Of a stretch of 64,000 nt of DNA, positions 1 to 8,561 are shown in pieces. The notes beneath the pieces are model-generated. The model had not been told where the DNA came from. It did no database searches and saw only the letters and a program-made list of their open reading frames with translations. Each line of letters begins with the position of its first letter. The first letter of the stretch is position 1. The position numbers and the translations under genes are program-made. The DNA is from Paenibacillus polysaccharolyticus (GTDB taxonomy: Bacteria; Bacillota; Bacilli; Paenibacillales; Paenibacillaceae): contig NZ_FMVM01000010.1 in the NCBI RefSeq assembly GCF_900102085.1, positions 1-64,000 on the forward strand, given 5' to 3'.

Positions 1-51
1 TACCGTTTGTTTCTTGAATTCTTCATTGTATCGTTGCCGTTGTTCTCCCAT
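1..51 (-). CDS. IS3-family transposase OrfA, N-terminal 17 residues (partial)
   Basis: Seventeen codons are visible, MGEQRQRYNEEFKKQTV, running off the left edge. The RYNEEFKKQTV start is the usual opening of the IS3/IS911-type OrfA helix-turn-helix protein, which binds the element's ends and pairs with OrfB by frameshifting. A clear GGAGGTG ribosome binding site stands just before the ATG. Only the start is visible, so whether the element is intact cannot be judged. Confidence 0.7.
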   Translation of the reverse strand, partial: MGEQRQRYNEEFKKQTV

Positions 52-106
52 GTGGACACACCTCCGTTAGCCTTATTATCCTTCCGTCCGTTAACGGGTG
101 TCCACT
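1..106 (-). mobile_element. IS3-family insertion sequence, 5' end only (cut by window edge)
   Basis: The minus strand carries the start of an IS3-type OrfA, preceded by a ribosome binding site. About 50 bases further upstream lies GTGGACACCCGTTAACGG, which could be the terminal inverted repeat. The outer boundary near position 106 is a guess, because the other end of the element lies outside the window and no target duplication can be checked. Confidence 0.5.
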
Positions 107-125
107 TTTTATTCTAGCTCCACCT

Positions 126-187
126 GAGATCGTTAGAAAATAAAAACGCGTAAAGTCGCCTAAATAGCGTTTCTGGAGATCGTTAGA
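126..187. repeat. 12-bp direct repeat pair beside the IS end
   Basis: GAGATCGTTAGA occurs at 126-137 and again at 176-187, exactly 50 bases apart, in the gap between the IS end and the nucleotidase gene. Function unknown. It may be remnant target DNA or a local duplication. Confidence 0.5.
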
Positions 188-194
188 TGTGCAA

Positions 195-210
195 CGTTCC
201 ACGTGAAACG
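195..210. promoter_or_regulatory. parS-like ParB/Spo0J binding site
   Basis: CGTTCCACGTGAAACG matches the parS consensus TGTTNCACGTGAAACA at every specified position except the two outermost bases, so the inner GTTNCACGTGAAAC is perfect. ParB-family proteins load at such sites to organise and segregate the chromosome. The site is intergenic, as many natural parS sites are. Binding is inferred from the sequence only. Confidence 0.65.
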
Positions 211-261
211 ATTTGTATCATTCCACAGAGAGCTTCCTCGAAAGTGAACTCATAATAAGAA

Positions 262-303
262 AAAGACGATACCTCCATCATTACATGGGTGTACCGCCTT
301 GAT
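262..303 (-). terminator. Probable terminator of the 5'-nucleotidase gene
   Basis: Downstream of the gene, on the minus strand, an imperfect hairpin (arms around CGGTACACCCAT and ATGGAGGTATCG, with wobble pairs) is followed by TTTTT. Confidence 0.45.
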
Positions 304-313
304 ACATACAGTG

Positions 314-2677
314 TTATTTTGAAATGCTTACATATTTGCCATAAACGTATGCCATCTGTCCATTTACCTTCACTTTGACCCAGACATAGGCATGATCTGT
401 GCTGATTACCTCAAGCATCGTACCTTTCGGTACGGAAGTGATCACTTTGGCTTGAGAAGAAGCACCCGCACGTACATTCAGATGAGCGGCTGTCACCTTC
501 GCTTGTTTGCCTGAGATAGATGGAGAAGGTTTGCTGCTTCCGGTAGGTTTAGATGGTTTGCCTGGTTGTGTTGTATCTGGTTTCCCGTTGCCTGGCTTTG
601 GTGCTCCAGGGGCAGGCGTTGGTTTCGGCTTCGCAGGAGTGACTGGTTTTTCCGGTGCAGGAGCTGCCGGTGTCCCGGACGAAGGGGGTGTTGCAGTCCC
701 ACCATTGTCTTTACCTTCTACTGCTTTGCGAGCCTTGTTCAACTTCTGGTAGAAAGCACCTTTCGTTTTTACGCCTTTGAATTGTGCTGCATCTATCCCT
801 GCTTTGGAAGAGAGAGCTTCAATCTCGTCCGAAGTTACAGCATCCAAAATGTTAATGGAGGCAATATTGGTGTACTTGCCATCTTCCGTTGTCGGCACAG
901 TCATAACGCCAGCATTAATAAGTTCTACGACATCTGCACGCTCCGGTGCAGTCAGGTCTACGCCAGTGATTTTCCAATGTTGCTGAATCTTCGGTTCGTA
1001 GACACCTTTCATCACGCCTTTCAGATATGCGATAGACAGATTACGAATCGTGCCTTGAATCTCACCAAAGGCTGAAGCATCCTTGGAGGACCAGAGTTGC
1101 TTGAACTTACGTCCTTCAAGCGCCCCCCCTTTGGCAATGAGTGCTTCCATCCGATAAGCATTCATACCGAGTTTGAGCGTATCACCCTCCTGAACGGCTT
1201 TTCCATTACTGTATTTCAAATTCGTGATTCGGCTGCCATATGGCTTGGTCAGATCGATCTCATAAGTTACACCACCAAAGAAATCATCGGTGCTATATTT
1301 GGAAGCACGTCGCTTTGGATCAAAGCTGATGGTTACATCCCCTGGGCGAGTGGAGTTAAAGTATCCCGCAGACCATTCCATGTAATCCTTCAGATCACGT
1401 CCGGTCACTTCATATACCGTCACTTCACCAAATGTGTACTGGTAGTTAAACGCAATATCTTTTTTCTTGATCGGGCCAACGTCCAGCTTGGCTTTGTCAT
1501 TATCAATCTGATGGGCAACAACGTCAGCATCACTGTAATGGAGCATGACCTCGGTGAAAAAATCAGACAGCGGCGTTTCCTGAATCTGCACGGCAGGGAT
1601 GCCTTTGATCTCATCCGCCGGAACCAGATTCATTCCTTTCAGTTCCGCGACCACGATATTAGCATCGGCACGAGCGAACTCGTGGAACGGATGCAGTGTT
1701 TTTTCCAGAGAAGGATCGGAAACTTCATAAGTGCCGTCTGCTTTTTTGACAGCGAGTGCCTTGGCTTCCTTGCTCTTCAACACAACCTTGCCGTCCTCTT
1801 TGGCAAATGTCAGGTCAATACGTGACATGTGTGTACCATATTTGTTGGGTTCAGAGATCAGCACGCCGTTTACCGTCTGTGATTCAATCAGCTGATGCAT
1901 ATGTCCGGCAAAAATAGCAGCCAGTTCCGGGTTGGCATTGGCGATGTCCGTGACGCCGGTTCCCGGTTCGCCGTTCTCGTTATCCAGTCCCATATGCATG
2001 AGACCAACCATCACATCCACTTTGCCTTTCAGCTCAGCAATGGCTTTGCGTGTCTCTTCTACAGGGTCTTTAACAATAACACCATCAAGGTGATCGGTTC
2101 CTTTTTCGAATTCGGTGATCATCGGGGTGTTCATACCAATTACGCCTACTTTGATACCATCGCGCTCAATAATCGTATATGCAGGCATGTAACGGTCGCC
2201 GTTTTCTTTGAAAATGTTACCGACAAGCGCCTGGCCTTTGAACTGAGAAGAGATTTTCTCCAGCACATCCAGGCCAAAGTTGAATTCATGATTCCCCATA
2301 ACCCAGGCATCATAGTTCATCTCGTTCATGGCCACCATCATCGGTGACTGGGGTTGATCATTGAACAATTCGGCAGAATTGTCCTGAATCATATCTCCTG
2401 CATCGAGCAGGATAGTGTTGGGATTCTCAGCGCGAACTTTTTTTACCATCGTATAGAGCTGTGTCATGCTTCCGGCAGGGTTAGGGCCGTCCAGTGCGTA
2501 GTCCCATGGCATAAAGCGACCATGAATATCAGATGTGCCAAGCAAAGTAATCTTAGTCTCTGGATTTGCTTCGGCTGCGTGAGCGTCTTCCGCAGTGAGC
2601 GGCGCGAGTAGCACGGAAGTGCCTAATAGAATGGATAATGACCAACTAGCAAAACGTTTTAAACCATGTGTGCGCAT
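314..2677 (-). CDS. Secreted bifunctional 2',3'-cyclic-nucleotide phosphodiesterase / 5'-nucleotidase with C-terminal SH3b domain
   Basis: Predicted 787-residue exported enzyme that removes phosphate from extracellular nucleotides. After a signal peptide (about residues 1-34) comes a metallophosphatase domain with the metal-binding motifs SDIHG, DAGDMIQ, GNHEFNFG, GLMHMG and FAGHMHQ, then the 5'-nucleotidase C-terminal domain. A Pro/Lys/Gly-rich linker (about 650-715) leads to a bacterial SH3 domain (about 718-787) with the LNVRAG signature, probably for wall binding. The start at 2677 was preferred to an ATG 45 bases upstream because AAGGGG lies at good spacing before it. It stands alone. 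Family assignment is firm; exact substrate preference is unknown. Confidence 0.9.
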   Translation of the reverse strand: MRTHGLKRFASWSLSILLGTSVLLAPLTAEDAHAAEANPETKITLLGTSDIHGRFMPWDYALDGPNPAGSMTQLYTMVKKVRAENPNTILLDAGDMIQDNSAELFNDQPQSPMMVAMNEMNYDAWVMGNHEFNFGLDVLEKISSQFKGQALVGNIFKENGDRYMPAYTIIERDGIKVGVIGMNTPMITEFEKGTDHLDGVIVKDPVEETRKAIAELKGKVDVMVGLMHMGLDNENGEPGTGVTDIANANPELAAIFAGHMHQLIESQTVNGVLISEPNKYGTHMSRIDLTFAKEDGKVVLKSKEAKALAVKKADGTYEVSDPSLEKTLHPFHEFARADANIVVAELKGMNLVPADEIKGIPAVQIQETPLSDFFTEVMLHYSDADVVAHQIDNDKAKLDVGPIKKKDIAFNYQYTFGEVTVYEVTGRDLKDYMEWSAGYFNSTRPGDVTISFDPKRRASKYSTDDFFGGVTYEIDLTKPYGSRITNLKYSNGKAVQEGDTLKLGMNAYRMEALIAKGGALEGRKFKQLWSSKDASAFGEIQGTIRNLSIAYLKGVMKGVYEPKIQQHWKITGVDLTAPERADVVELINAGVMTVPTTEDGKYTNIASINILDAVTSDEIEALSSKAGIDAAQFKGVKTKGAFYQKLNKARKAVEGKDNGGTATPPSSGTPAAPAPEKPVTPAKPKPTPAPGAPKPGNGKPDTTQPGKPSKPTGSSKPSPSISGKQAKVTAAHLNVRAGASSQAKVITSVPKGTMLEVISTDHAYVWVKVKVNGQMAYVYGKYVSISK

Positions 2678-2889
2678 GTGTAATCCCCTTTGTGTTTGAA
2701 TATTTGTAATGATATGTATCATTCCATACTAGAGAAACATCAAGGTAATGTAAACGCTGATGTAACATATATGTTCGATACAGTTGCGTAAAACAGAGAA
2801 AAAAGATAAAGCAATAGGAAGTATACTTTTCAAAGTAAATAGTATGTTTTATACGTGTATAAAACCAAAATTATCCATTATGATGTCCT

Positions 2890-2903
2890 TGTAAGCGCTT
2901 CAT
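2890..2903 (+). promoter_or_regulatory. cre-like catabolite-control site before the xylanase gene
   Basis: TTGTAAGCGCTTCAT contains the core TGTAAGCGCTT of the CcpA box (TGNAANCGNT), with a weaker right end than consensus. It sits between the presumed promoter and the ribosome binding site, a position from which CcpA usually represses. Repression of the xylanase by good sugars is inferred. Confidence 0.5.
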
Positions 2904-2931
2904 AAAATAAACCCAACCAAGGAGGAATATT

Positions 2932-3894
2932 ATGTTGAAGTCCAAATGGTTTAAGACGGTAGGTACACTTGCTCTGGCAGGTGTGCTGGCCGCGTCAGTC
3001 GCGGTGGGCAGTGTCAGTGCCGGATTGGCTAAAGGCAGTAAATTCTTGGGGAATATTATAGCTAACCAGGTACCAAACAATTTCAGTCCCTACTGGAATC
3101 AGGTGACGCCGGAGAACTCCACGAAGTGGGGTGCGGTAGAAGGTACGCGTAATGTGATGAACTGGGGCCAGGCAGATATGGCTTACAACTATGCGAAAAA
3201 CAATAAAATGCCTTTCAAATTCCACACCCTTGTTTGGGGAAATCAGGCACCTAACTGGATGAATGGCCTTTCTGCAACAGATCAGAGAAACGAAGTAATT
3301 CAATGGATCAGAGCTGCAGGACAACGTTACTCTCAGTCGGAGTTTGTTGACGTAGTCAATGAGCCGTTGCATGCAAAGCCAGCCTTCCACAATGCGATTG
3401 GTGGAGATGGACAGACGGGCTGGGATTGGGTCATCTGGTCATTCCAACAAGCAAGACAAGCCTTCCCGAATTCCAAGTTGCTGATCAATGAATACGGCAT
3501 TATCGGTGACCCTGCGAAGGCAGATCGATATATCCAAATCATCAACCTTTTGAAAAACAGAGGCCTCGTTGATGGCATCGGTATTCAAGCGCACTACTTC
3601 AATATGGACAACGTATCTGTGAACACGATGAACACTGTTCTGAACAAACTGCAAGCAACAGGCCTTCCAGTGTATGTATCCGAGCTGGACATGACTGGGG
3701 ATGACAATACCCAGTTGCAACGTTACCAACAGAAGTTCCCTGTGCTCTGGAAGCACCCGGCTGTTAAAGGTGTTACGCTGTGGGGTTACAACGAAAACCA
3801 AACTTGGACTAGTGGTTCCCACCTGGTAAGAAGCAACGGCACAGAGCGTCCTGCAATGCAGTGGCTGAAAACCTACCTGGCGAACAATCCATAA
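2932..3894 (+). CDS. Secreted GH10 endo-1,4-beta-xylanase
   Basis: A 320-residue single-domain xylanase that cuts internal xylan bonds with retention of configuration. Signal peptide about residues 1-31 ending in SVSA. The GH10 catalytic glutamates are visible: acid/base E144 in DVVNEPL and nucleophile E251 in YVSELDM, with HTLVWGNQ and TLWGYNENQTW also typical. It carries no carbohydrate-binding module, so it is a compact enzyme. AAGGAGG precedes the ATG at ideal spacing. Single transcription unit, preceded by a cre-like site and followed by a strong terminator shared with the convergent GH30 gene. Confidence 0.95.
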   Translation: MLKSKWFKTVGTLALAGVLAASVAVGSVSAGLAKGSKFLGNIIANQVPNNFSPYWNQVTPENSTKWGAVEGTRNVMNWGQADMAYNYAKNNKMPFKFHTLVWGNQAPNWMNGLSATDQRNEVIQWIRAAGQRYSQSEFVDVVNEPLHAKPAFHNAIGGDGQTGWDWVIWSFQQARQAFPNSKLLINEYGIIGDPAKADRYIQIINLLKNRGLVDGIGIQAHYFNMDNVSVNTMNTVLNKLQATGLPVYVSELDMTGDDNTQLQRYQQKFPVLWKHPAVKGVTLWGYNENQTWTSGSHLVRSNGTERPAMQWLKTYLANNP

Positions 3895-4008
3895 GCCCAG
3901 GTACAGACCTTAGAGTCGGCATTTGTATAAACTTTAGTAAAAGTACAATTACAGGCAGAATGGATTCACTCTACCCGTTTGAAATCAGTTAACATGCATT
4001 ATCCCCTC

Positions 4009-4050
4009 AAAAAAGACCCTGTCCCACTACGATGTGGGACAAGGTCTTTT
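4009..4050. terminator. Bidirectional terminator between xylanase and GH30 genes
   Basis: Long stem with arms AAAAGACCCTGTCCCAC and GTGGGACAAGGTCTTTT around a six-base loop; A and T runs on the two sides serve both convergent genes. Confidence 0.9.
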
Positions 4051-4103
4051 AGCTTGCATCAGTATCATGCCATGTTTGCGTTTCTTGCCGTTCATACGGT
4101 GTT

Positions 4104-5444
4104 TTAATTCGCTGTAATCACCATACTGTTAAAGGAATCGGCTTCTAACTGCACATGAACCGTGTGTCCTTCGGCGAACGTCAAGTGAAGGTCATGGCGA
4201 TCCGGGAACGGATTGTTAACAACGATAACGAGGCTGTTATCCGGGTTGCGGAAAGCAACGGCTTTGCCGCTCCATGCCCCAGACAGACCCAGCCGGCGAG
4301 CGCCGTTAACGATATGATGAGCAAAATGTTTCATGACATAATACTCTGGATTACGAGTGACGTCCTTACTTGCAGGATCAACAGTGATCATTGAATTCTG
4401 CTCCCAACCCCATGTGCTACGTCCTTTGGGCTCAAGCACCATGTTCCAATAGATATAGGCGTTGACGCCATTACTGAAATAGTGCTGGTAGAGGTTATAC
4501 ACGTGCTTGGCGTAGTTCCAAGAGTTGTTCCCATCCCCGCACTCATTCTCGGTCTGCATGTAACGAAGCTCCGGATAACTTGCTACGGTACGTTGAATGG
4601 CATGTTTGCCTGCCCATTGGTATCCAACCCCTTTGATATAGGAGTAGGCTTTGGGATCGCTGAGCACCAGTCCGGCATATTCATCGAATCCGGTTGTTTT
4701 CTTTTTCATCAGTTCTTCCCACGGATCAGGCGCATTAATCGTACCCAGCCAAATTTCGGTGTCCAGCCCATGTTTGTCAAAAGCCGGCCCTAGATAATCA
4801 GCGATAAATTCACGCAGCTGCTCGCCTGTCCACATGCAGGAAGGAAACTTCTGATCTGCGATCACTTCATTCTGCACATGTACCTGATGAATTGTAATGC
4901 CCGCTTCACGGTAGGCTTTAACAAACTTCACAAAATACAAAGCGTAGGCTTCGAGAATGTCCTTTTCCCAGCGCAGTGTTCCGTAGTTGTAAGCTTTGGG
5001 GAACTTCATCCAGGTTGGCGGACTCCATGGCGATGCGAATAATTGCAAATCCGGGTTATAACTCAAAGCTTCCTTGATATAAGGAATCAGATATTTGAAA
5101 TCTCGTTCGATGGAAAAATGGTCCATGGCCACATCTCCGTCTACTTCGTTGTGGCTATACCACTGCTCTGCATAATCACTCGCGCCGATCGGCAGGCGAC
5201 AGATCGTGAACCGATGTTCCCCTTCCGGGTGGAACAGGGAATGCATGACTTCGTGTCGCTGCTCGTCACTTAAATGGGCCAAAGCCAAATAACCAAGCTC
5301 ATTGAAGCAACCACCGAACCCTTCAACAAGCTGATGCTGTTCACCGGTTAATTTTAAGTTAGCGCTTTCATTGGTGGCTGAAAACGATAACTGGTTCCAC
5401 GGCTCTGTAGGTGTAGTCGAAAATCCGTTAAACGTAAATGTCAT
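4104..5444 (-). CDS. GH30-family glycoside hydrolase (glucosylceramidase-like), cytoplasmic
   Basis: A 446-residue retaining glycosidase of family GH30. Visible are EGFGGCFNE near residue 41, SPWSPPTWMK (138-147), the acid/base E193 in HVQNEV and the probable nucleophile E299 in MQTENEC, followed by a C-terminal beta-sandwich portion. There is no signal peptide, so it should act inside the cell on imported oligosaccharides or glycosides, unlike the secreted GH10 enzyme facing it. GAGGAGG lies before the ATG. The substrate (beta-1,6-glucan, beta-glucosides or xylo-oligomers) cannot be decided from sequence alone. Confidence 0.85.
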   Translation of the reverse strand: MTFTFNGFSTTPTEPWNQLSFSATNESANLKLTGEQHQLVEGFGGCFNELGYLALAHLSDEQRHEVMHSLFHPEGEHRFTICRLPIGASDYAEQWYSHNEVDGDVAMDHFSIERDFKYLIPYIKEALSYNPDLQLFASPWSPPTWMKFPKAYNYGTLRWEKDILEAYALYFVKFVKAYREAGITIHQVHVQNEVIADQKFPSCMWTGEQLREFIADYLGPAFDKHGLDTEIWLGTINAPDPWEELMKKKTTGFDEYAGLVLSDPKAYSYIKGVGYQWAGKHAIQRTVASYPELRYMQTENECGDGNNSWNYAKHVYNLYQHYFSNGVNAYIYWNMVLEPKGRSTWGWEQNSMITVDPASKDVTRNPEYYVMKHFAHHIVNGARRLGLSGAWSGKAVAFRNPDNSLVIVVNNPFPDRHDLHLTFAEGHTVHVQLEADSFNSMVITAN

Positions 5445-5685
5445 ATGATGATCCTCCTCGTAGGCTGGTGAGTAATCCTTTTGATTACGTTTAGTATACC
5501 AACTTCCACTGCAAAAGCAGATGTGCTAATCCGTGCAATATTTACCCTAATCCAAGGTGGTTCGTTTGGAAATGAATCATTATGGAGTGGGAGGGAGTGG
5601 CTCCCTACACCCATAACACTTATGTTGGCCACAATTAAGGGCTCATCATATAGTTAGCGTGATATACCCTATTCCTCAGAATACA

Positions 5686-5718
5686 GAAAAAATCCCCGCT
5701 AACAATGCAGCGGGGATA
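5686..5718 (-). terminator. Terminator of the LRR protein gene
   Basis: On the minus strand ATCCCCGCT and AGCGGGGAT pair around an eight-base loop and are followed by TTTTTT, immediately after the stop codon. Confidence 0.9.
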
Positions 5719-5721
5719 TGG

Positions 5722-7215
5722 TTATTTGTTTTCAAAGATCAGAATCGTTTTACTCTTGGCGATATATCCAACGGTTGTATGAAGCTTCTCTGAAATAAAT
5801 CGAATGGGAACATAGGCATTGCCATCCTTCATTAACAGCGGAGCATCATTCATGATGAGTTCATCGTTAATGGTAACCTGCTTGTTGCTTACGCCCCAGC
5901 GAATGATTTGATCCTCTTGGGTAATGGCTGCTTCGCGTGTACCGCTGTTCCAGTTCACACGAGCATTTAAATGCTCGGATACAAAGCGAAGAGGCACATA
6001 CGTCCGGCCTTCATTAATAAAAGGAGCCGCCCCCAGTTCGTACGCACGGTCGCCCACATATGCCGTGGCAGATCCTTCGATCAGGCGTTGAAAACGCCCC
6101 TGTGGCGTACGTTTCTGCTCTCTGACATTCATCTGGTTGAGTAGCTGCATCGTGTGGCTACCACTTGTCACATCCAGATAATTGTTATGTACAGTAAGCC
6201 CGGCATCAGTTGCCTCTGTCATCACATTTGGTGTGTTTAAGGACATAGAAGTGGAAGCAGAGATGTTGTCTACGCTTTGTACATCTGAGTTATCCGGTGT
6301 GAAGGATAATTCCGAGATTGGTGTCAGATCCCATATCCGGTTATTGGATAACTTCAAGACGTTTAGTTTGGTTAACTTGCGTAGCGGCTCCAGATTATAG
6401 ATCTGATTGGACTCCGCATTCAGCTCCGTTAAGTTTGTTAATGTTGCGATGTCAATCAGTTGCTGGATCTGGTTACCCGAGATATCCAGTTTCCGCAATT
6501 CTGTCATGTGGCTCAGGGGTGCCAGGCGAGATATATGATTACCTGCCACATTCAGCTCACGCATGGTATTTGGCAACTCTGTGAGAGCATCAAGTGCCGA
6601 AATATGATTGTTCGCCACATTCAATTGCGTCAACTGAGTCTGTTCCGCAAGTGGTGTAAGATCGGTTATATCATTATTTGAGATTTCGAGCCATTTCAGC
6701 GAATGCAGCTCTGTTAGAGCATTCAGGCTTAAAATCTGATTGCCGCTGGCATGCAGTGTATGTAGTCTGGGAAATTCTCGCACAACGTCAATGGAGGATA
6801 TCGAATTGTTACTGATATATAGACGTCCCAGTTGCTGTAATGCAGCAAGAGGCTGAATGGTTGTAATGTAATTGTTTCGGACGTCAATCTCGCGAAGCTC
6901 CGTCAGGTGTTCCAGTGGTGTGAGATCCGTAATTTCATTACCGTACAGACGCAGATGGGTCAAATTCACGGCGTGTTCCAGCCCGGAAAGACTCTGAATG
7001 CCTGCATTGCTTAGATCCACCACACGAAGCTGCTTCAGATCTTTAGATGTCAGGGGTTCACCTACAGGAATATTTAAAATTAGCTTGAGTCCTTCCTCTA
7101 GCGCAGAATCTTTAATGAGGGAATGATCCGAATCCGTGGTGGTGTATGCCATTGCTTGCCCCGCCGTACCTATACTTAGAATACATATCAACAATACAAG
7201 TGTGATTCTCTTCAT
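5722..7215 (-). CDS. Secreted leucine-rich-repeat protein with stalk (copper amine oxidase N-terminal-like) domain
   Basis: A 497-residue exported protein. Signal peptide about 1-23 (ends GQAMA), then internalin-type leucine-rich repeats of about 22 residues from roughly 60 to 300 (units such as LRLYGNEITDLTPLEHL). The C-terminal region (about 380-497) has two copies of the stalk-domain motif YVPLRFVSEHL / YVPIRFISEKL, common in Paenibacillus surface proteins. Likely a protein-protein or wall interaction role outside the cell; no catalytic residues are visible. The chosen start follows GGAGGG; the upstream in-frame ATG would overlap that site. Confidence 0.8.
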   Translation of the reverse strand: MKRITLVLLICILSIGTAGQAMAYTTTDSDHSLIKDSALEEGLKLILNIPVGEPLTSKDLKQLRVVDLSNAGIQSLSGLEHAVNLTHLRLYGNEITDLTPLEHLTELREIDVRNNYITTIQPLAALQQLGRLYISNNSISSIDVVREFPRLHTLHASGNQILSLNALTELHSLKWLEISNNDITDLTPLAEQTQLTQLNVANNHISALDALTELPNTMRELNVAGNHISRLAPLSHMTELRKLDISGNQIQQLIDIATLTNLTELNAESNQIYNLEPLRKLTKLNVLKLSNNRIWDLTPISELSFTPDNSDVQSVDNISASTSMSLNTPNVMTEATDAGLTVHNNYLDVTSGSHTMQLLNQMNVREQKRTPQGRFQRLIEGSATAYVGDRAYELGAAPFINEGRTYVPLRFVSEHLNARVNWNSGTREAAITQEDQIIRWGVSNKQVTINDELIMNDAPLLMKDGNAYVPIRFISEKLHTTVGYIAKSKTILIFENK

Positions 7216-7476
7216 TACATGCCTTCCCTCCAAATCATAACGTCTCTAGCTTATTAACCCATCTTGGGATTATAGGAACAGTAATTTTATAACGTTTATC
7301 TATCTATACTTTTATTCTATATGACAAGGGCCATGCCCTGCACTTTTTCAGCATAACTTTGTGTAAATTATAAAAATTTGCATGGTGATCAACATATTTG
7401 CATCACACTGTATTCAACCTCTTGATGAAAAGGGTAAGGATGTACAGAGGTTATATGCGGAGAGGGAGATGTATCG

Positions 7477-8367
7477 ATGAGGAAAGCAATGATCATTAGC
7501 AATCCGTCGTCAGGCAAGGAAAAAGCAGAGCATTACGTATCCCAGGTTCGGGCTATTCTGGAAGCCAGTCAATATGCAGTAGTGGTGAACGAAACAGAAG
7601 GGGAAGGCGATGCTACCCATTACGGTCTACATGCCTGCAAAGATGGGTGTGATCTGGTCATCTCGATCGGGGGAGATGGCACATTACATGAGACGATCAA
7701 CGGTATGCTGGACCAGGAACATCGTCCTCTTCTAGGTATCGTTCCACTGGGAACGGTGAATGATTTTGCAAGAGCGTTACATATCTCTCTAGACCCGGAG
7801 GAAGCGATCGAGCAGTTACGTTCGGAACAGACCCGGTTGGTCGATCTCGGCATGGTGAATGGGCGACTGTTTGCCAATGTGGTGGCTGCCGGCTCCTTGG
7901 CAGAGGCATTATTCTCTGTTTCGTCCGAGGAAAAATCAAAGCTGGGATCATTCGCTTATCTGAAAGAAGGATTGAAGGATCTGGTAAACACACCGGCAAA
8001 CGTTCTGAAGATCGAATATGACGGGCAATTCTGGGAAGGAGAGTCACCGCTTTTTGTGGCGGCCCTTACTAACTCGGTCGGAGGATTCGAAAAATTGTCA
8101 CCAGATGCAGAGGTAGACGACGGACTGATCCACTGCTTTGTGATTCAAAATATCGGTGTATTTAACAGCGTGACCTTAGGTACTTCTTTGTTCTTCGGCA
8201 ATCTGAAGGAGCATAAGGACGTGCACTATTTTACAGCCAAAGAAGTTCATGTTCGCTCGGACGAAACCATTCGTACGAATGTGGATGGAGAGGAAGGCCC
8301 TGCTTTACCGGTTGATATCCGTGTATTGCCTGGTTATATGAAGGTGATCGTGCCGGAAAAAGATTAA
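7477..8367 (+). CDS. Diacylglycerol/lipid kinase family protein
   Basis: A 296-residue cytoplasmic kinase of the DagK/YegS/BmrU group, which phosphorylates diacylglycerol or related lipids at the membrane face. The nucleotide-binding SIGGDGT motif is at residues 63-69 and the conserved PLGTVNDFARAL at 90-101. Full length for the family. The ATG follows GAGAGGGAG. An ATG eight bases upstream is out of frame and stops at once. It appears monocistronic. Lipid substrate is not determined by the sequence. Confidence 0.85.
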   Translation: MRKAMIISNPSSGKEKAEHYVSQVRAILEASQYAVVVNETEGEGDATHYGLHACKDGCDLVISIGGDGTLHETINGMLDQEHRPLLGIVPLGTVNDFARALHISLDPEEAIEQLRSEQTRLVDLGMVNGRLFANVVAAGSLAEALFSVSSEEKSKLGSFAYLKEGLKDLVNTPANVLKIEYDGQFWEGESPLFVAALTNSVGGFEKLSPDAEVDDGLIHCFVIQNIGVFNSVTLGTSLFFGNLKEHKDVHYFTAKEVHVRSDETIRTNVDGEEGPALPVDIRVLPGYMKVIVPEKD

Positions 8368-8561
8368 CGATTACTGCCCAAGGCTGGGCGGTATTACTTA
8401 TAACAAATCATTTCTCCATATAAATGTGGGGAAAGTCTATTGAAACCGATTGCAGAAATATGTCACAATCATAGACGGAAGACAGGCATGGACATACATA
8501 TATGGATATGTATCAGGGTCTCATGCGCACAAACTATTTTTGAATATGGAGGGGAAACATC

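Noticed and set aside
566..1075. 169-residue plus-strand frame inside the nucleotidase gene
   Set aside because: It lies opposite the Pro-rich linker and is Cys/Arg-rich without a ribosome binding site; a shadow of the real minus-strand gene.
2727..2760. Possible Pho box (GTTACA and TTTACA direct repeats) before the nucleotidase gene
   Set aside because: The repeats are spaced 12 bases apart rather than the 11 of the B. subtilis Pho box, and only two are visible.
5441..5632. 63-residue minus-strand frame between GH30 and LRR genes
   Set aside because: No ribosome binding site, no family resemblance, and it overlaps the promoter region of the GH30 gene.
8376..8389. Hairpin GCCCA-AGGC-TGGGC after the lipid kinase gene
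   Set aside because: Stem is short and no T run follows, so it was not called a terminator.
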